A DNA stretch of 64,000 bases, from NCBI GenBank assembly GCA_963760735.1, contig CAVXEB010000007.1:1-64000 (forward strand), read 5' to 3'. Below are positions 62,522-64,000 of the stretch, piece by piece. The translations under genes and the position numbers were made by a program. Position 1 is the first letter of the stretch, and the number at the start of each line of letters is the position of its first letter. The DNA comes from CF-46 sp963760735 (GTDB taxonomy: Bacteria > Chloroflexota > Limnocylindria > Limnocylindrales > CSP1-4). The notes under the pieces are model-generated. The model was not told the origin of the DNA. It did not search any database and worked only from the letters and a program-made list of their open reading frames with translations.

Positions 62522-63265
62522 TCAGCGCGGCGCCGCCTCGAAGAACCGCAGGAACCGCCGGTGCGACCAGCTCTGCGGGTAGCGGGTGCTGCGGTCCTGC
62601 TTGATCGGCTCGATGCCCTGGGCCCGCCACCACCGATCTCGCTCGACCTCCGCGGCCTCCGCACGGCGGAGGATCGCGTCGACCTCGTCGTCCAGACCGA
62701 GATGCCGGGTCAGCAGGGCGGCGTACCGGAGGTCGAACGTTCCCGTCGGTCCGGCGTCGTCGAGGAGCCAGTCGCGGATCGCGAGGTCGGAGCACAGCCC
62801 TTCGACCGAGGGCACCACCTCGGCGAACGCCGCCGCGAGCCAGTCGGAGGCTGTCGTCCGGCCCAGGACGACTCCGATCTCCTGGTTCGATGGCTGTGGC
62901 AGCGTGAGCGGCGGCGGTGGCTCCGACGCGGCGGGGTCGAACCGGATCTGGGCCTGCCAGAGGACCCTCGTGTGTGCGCCGACGAACGCGGGTGGCGGCA
63001 CCTTCTCGGGATCGAGCTGGTTGACCACCTTCATGAGGTACGCCGACACGGTTCCGGCGTAGAGGCCGGCGACCAGCTGCGGACCCCGTCGGCCCTCGGC
63101 GGTCACGACGATCTGGCCCCATGCTCCGTCGGCACCGCGGATCGCGAGGTTGTTGCTGCGGACCTGCCAGCCTCGTCCCCGGAACGGCCTGGCCGCGGCG
63201 CGCACCATGGCATAGAGCTCGCTCCGGAGCCCGGCGGTCCCGCCATCCAGCGGCTCGACGACCAC
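62522..63265 (-). CDS. uncharacterised protein downstream of glycogen synthase
   Basis: 247-aa soluble protein not recognised. Start GTG 63265 lies 2 bp after the glgA stop; the N-terminal half is strand-rich (VVVEPLDGGTAGLRSELYAM, WQVRSNNLAIRGADGAWGQI), the C-terminal half helical with YAALLTRHLGLDDEVDAILR and many Trp residues. The frame is open far upstream in glgA but only as an overlap. Close spacing suggests translational coupling with glgA and a role near glycogen metabolism, which is inference. Confidence 0.65.
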   Translation of the reverse strand: MVVEPLDGGTAGLRSELYAMVRAAARPFRGRGWQVRSNNLAIRGADGAWGQIVVTAEGRRGPQLVAGLYAGTVSAYLMKVVNQLDPEKVPPPAFVGAHTRVLWQAQIRFDPAASEPPPPLTLPQPSNQEIGVVLGRTTASDWLAAAFAEVVPSVEGLCSDLAIRDWLLDDAGPTGTFDLRYAALLTRHLGLDDEVDAILRRAEAAEVERDRWWRAQGIEPIKQDRSTRYPQSWSHRRFLRFFEAAPR

Positions 63266-63267
63266 GC

Positions 63268-64000
63268 TCAGGCTCGGCGGATCCGGACCGCTCGCTCGTA
63301 CAGGTCTGCATACCGCGGGGCCGAGCCGCGGTCCCAGTCGAAGTCGACCGCCATCCCGCGGGCGATCAGCGCGTCCCACCGCCGCCCGCCCCGGGCCCGC
63401 ATCGCGATCGCCGTCTCGCACGCCTCCGCCAGGGCGTCGGGCGTCGCCTCGTCGAACGAGAACCCGGTCCCCTTCCCCGGGTGTGTCGGCTCGTCGATCA
63501 CCGTGTCGGCGAGCCCACCGGTCCGCCGGACGACCGGTGGCGTCCCGTACCGGAGCGAGATCATCTGGCCGGTCCCGCACGGCTCGAACCGCGAGGGCAT
63601 GAGGAAGAAGTCCGCACCGGCGTAGATCCGGCGGGCCATCGCCCGGTCGAACCGCTCGACGAGCGCGACCCGGTCGGGCCGGGCGGCGACGAGCGCTCGG
63701 AGCGTCGCCGCGATCGCCGGGTCGCCGGAGCCCTGGACGACGATCCGGGCGCCGCCGGCCAGGAGCCGCGGCGCGGCGTCGGCGAGCAGATCGAAGCCCT
63801 TCTGCGGATCGAGCCTGCCGATCATCCCGAGCACCGCACCGTCGTCGGCTGGATCGAAGCCGAGGCGCGTCAGGAGGTCCGCGCGACACACGGCCCGGCC
63901 GGCGAGGTCGGCGGCCGAGAAGCTCGCCGCCAGGTCCGGGTCCGTCGCCGGGTCCCACAGCACGGTGTCGAGGCCGTTCGTGATCCCGACGAACCGGTCG
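63268..64000 (-). CDS. glgA: glycogen synthase (ADP-glucose type), N-terminus beyond the window
   Basis: C-terminal ~243 residues of a GT5 starch/glycogen synthase, which extends alpha-1,4-glucan from ADP-glucose. Visible: VGITNGLDTVLWDPATDP at the window edge, GMIGRLDPQKGFDLLADAAP, FFLMPSRFEPCGTGQMISLRYGTPPVVRRTGGLADTV (the catalytic Glu motif with FEPCGTGQ and the TGGL loop) and DDVTP-like ending VRIRRA. The gene continues past position 64000. Confidence 0.93.
   Translation of the reverse strand, partial: DRFVGITNGLDTVLWDPATDPDLAASFSAADLAGRAVCRADLLTRLGFDPADDGAVLGMIGRLDPQKGFDLLADAAPRLLAGGARIVVQGSGDPAIAATLRALVAARPDRVALVERFDRAMARRIYAGADFFLMPSRFEPCGTGQMISLRYGTPPVVRRTGGLADTVIDEPTHPGKGTGFSFDEATPDALAEACETAIAMRARGGRRWDALIARGMAVDFDWDRGSAPRYADLYERAVRIRRA

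Noticed and set aside
1..64000. CRISPR array
   Set aside because: No series of regularly spaced identical repeats of 24-40 bp; the only short tandem repeats are the coding 21-bp unit at 23597 and small Ala/Glu repeats near 54300.

Overview
The window is very GC-rich (roughly 70% by eye), uses GTG and TTG starts freely, and carries F420/deazaflavin-type enzymes (an LLM-family oxidoreductase and a Ddn-type protein). That fits a high-GC soil or freshwater bacterium of the Chloroflexota (Limnocylindria/Ellin6529-like) or, less likely, the Actinomycetota. This placement is inference from protein flavour and no marker gene settles it. Many conserved genes are split by one-base shifts, several at G or C runs, so I read most breaks as sequence error and give one full-length span per gene.

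1-4.8 kb: an LLM oxidoreductase (cut by the left edge), a CoxE-type VWA protein, a quinone-oxidoreductase-like dehydrogenase and a class III aminotransferase. 4.9-14.1 kb: a complete, tightly overlapping potassium operon: sensor kinase, KdpE, an 82-aa protein, a second receiver protein, two 29-aa membrane peptides (the second is KdpF), KdpA, KdpB, KdpC and a separate KdpD N-terminal half. KdpD is thus split into two proteins at opposite ends of the operon.

14-30.5 kb looks like ordinary chromosome: an MFS-cyclic-nucleotide-domain fusion, aldehyde dehydrogenase, secreted M14 carboxypeptidase, FabI, two ABC exporters in one leftward operon, an FtsH-type protease, an Rsm22-like methyltransferase, an AhpD-like protein, ribokinase and a nucleoside deoxyribosyltransferase.

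30.55-49.4 kb is accessory DNA attached to a tRNA-Gly(TCC) gene. A 44-bp piece of the tRNA (5' half through the anticodon) recurs exactly at 36.5 kb and in decayed form at 49.3 kb, and the latter two copies share a further ~30 bp on their left. I read this as two related elements integrated in tandem. The first (30.6-36.5 kb) carries TetR with two membrane proteins and an arsenic module: MerR, arsenate reductase, aquaporin, ArsR, ArsP-like permease and a thioredoxin-like protein. The second (36.5-49.3 kb) carries three large ATPase-LuxR regulators, an ABC exporter and a CPBP membrane protease; two of the regulators share a nearly identical 1.12-kb segment. No integrase is visible.

49.5-64 kb: a MalT-like regulator, a small operon with a DUF4386 membrane protein and a Ddn-type protein, two uncharacterised leftward genes, a CYTH-Ppx/GppA fusion with a second CYTH-like protein (polyphosphate metabolism), a large secreted subtilase, a PhyH dioxygenase, an ACT-domain protein, an unknown protein and the C-terminal part of glycogen synthase, cut by the right edge.
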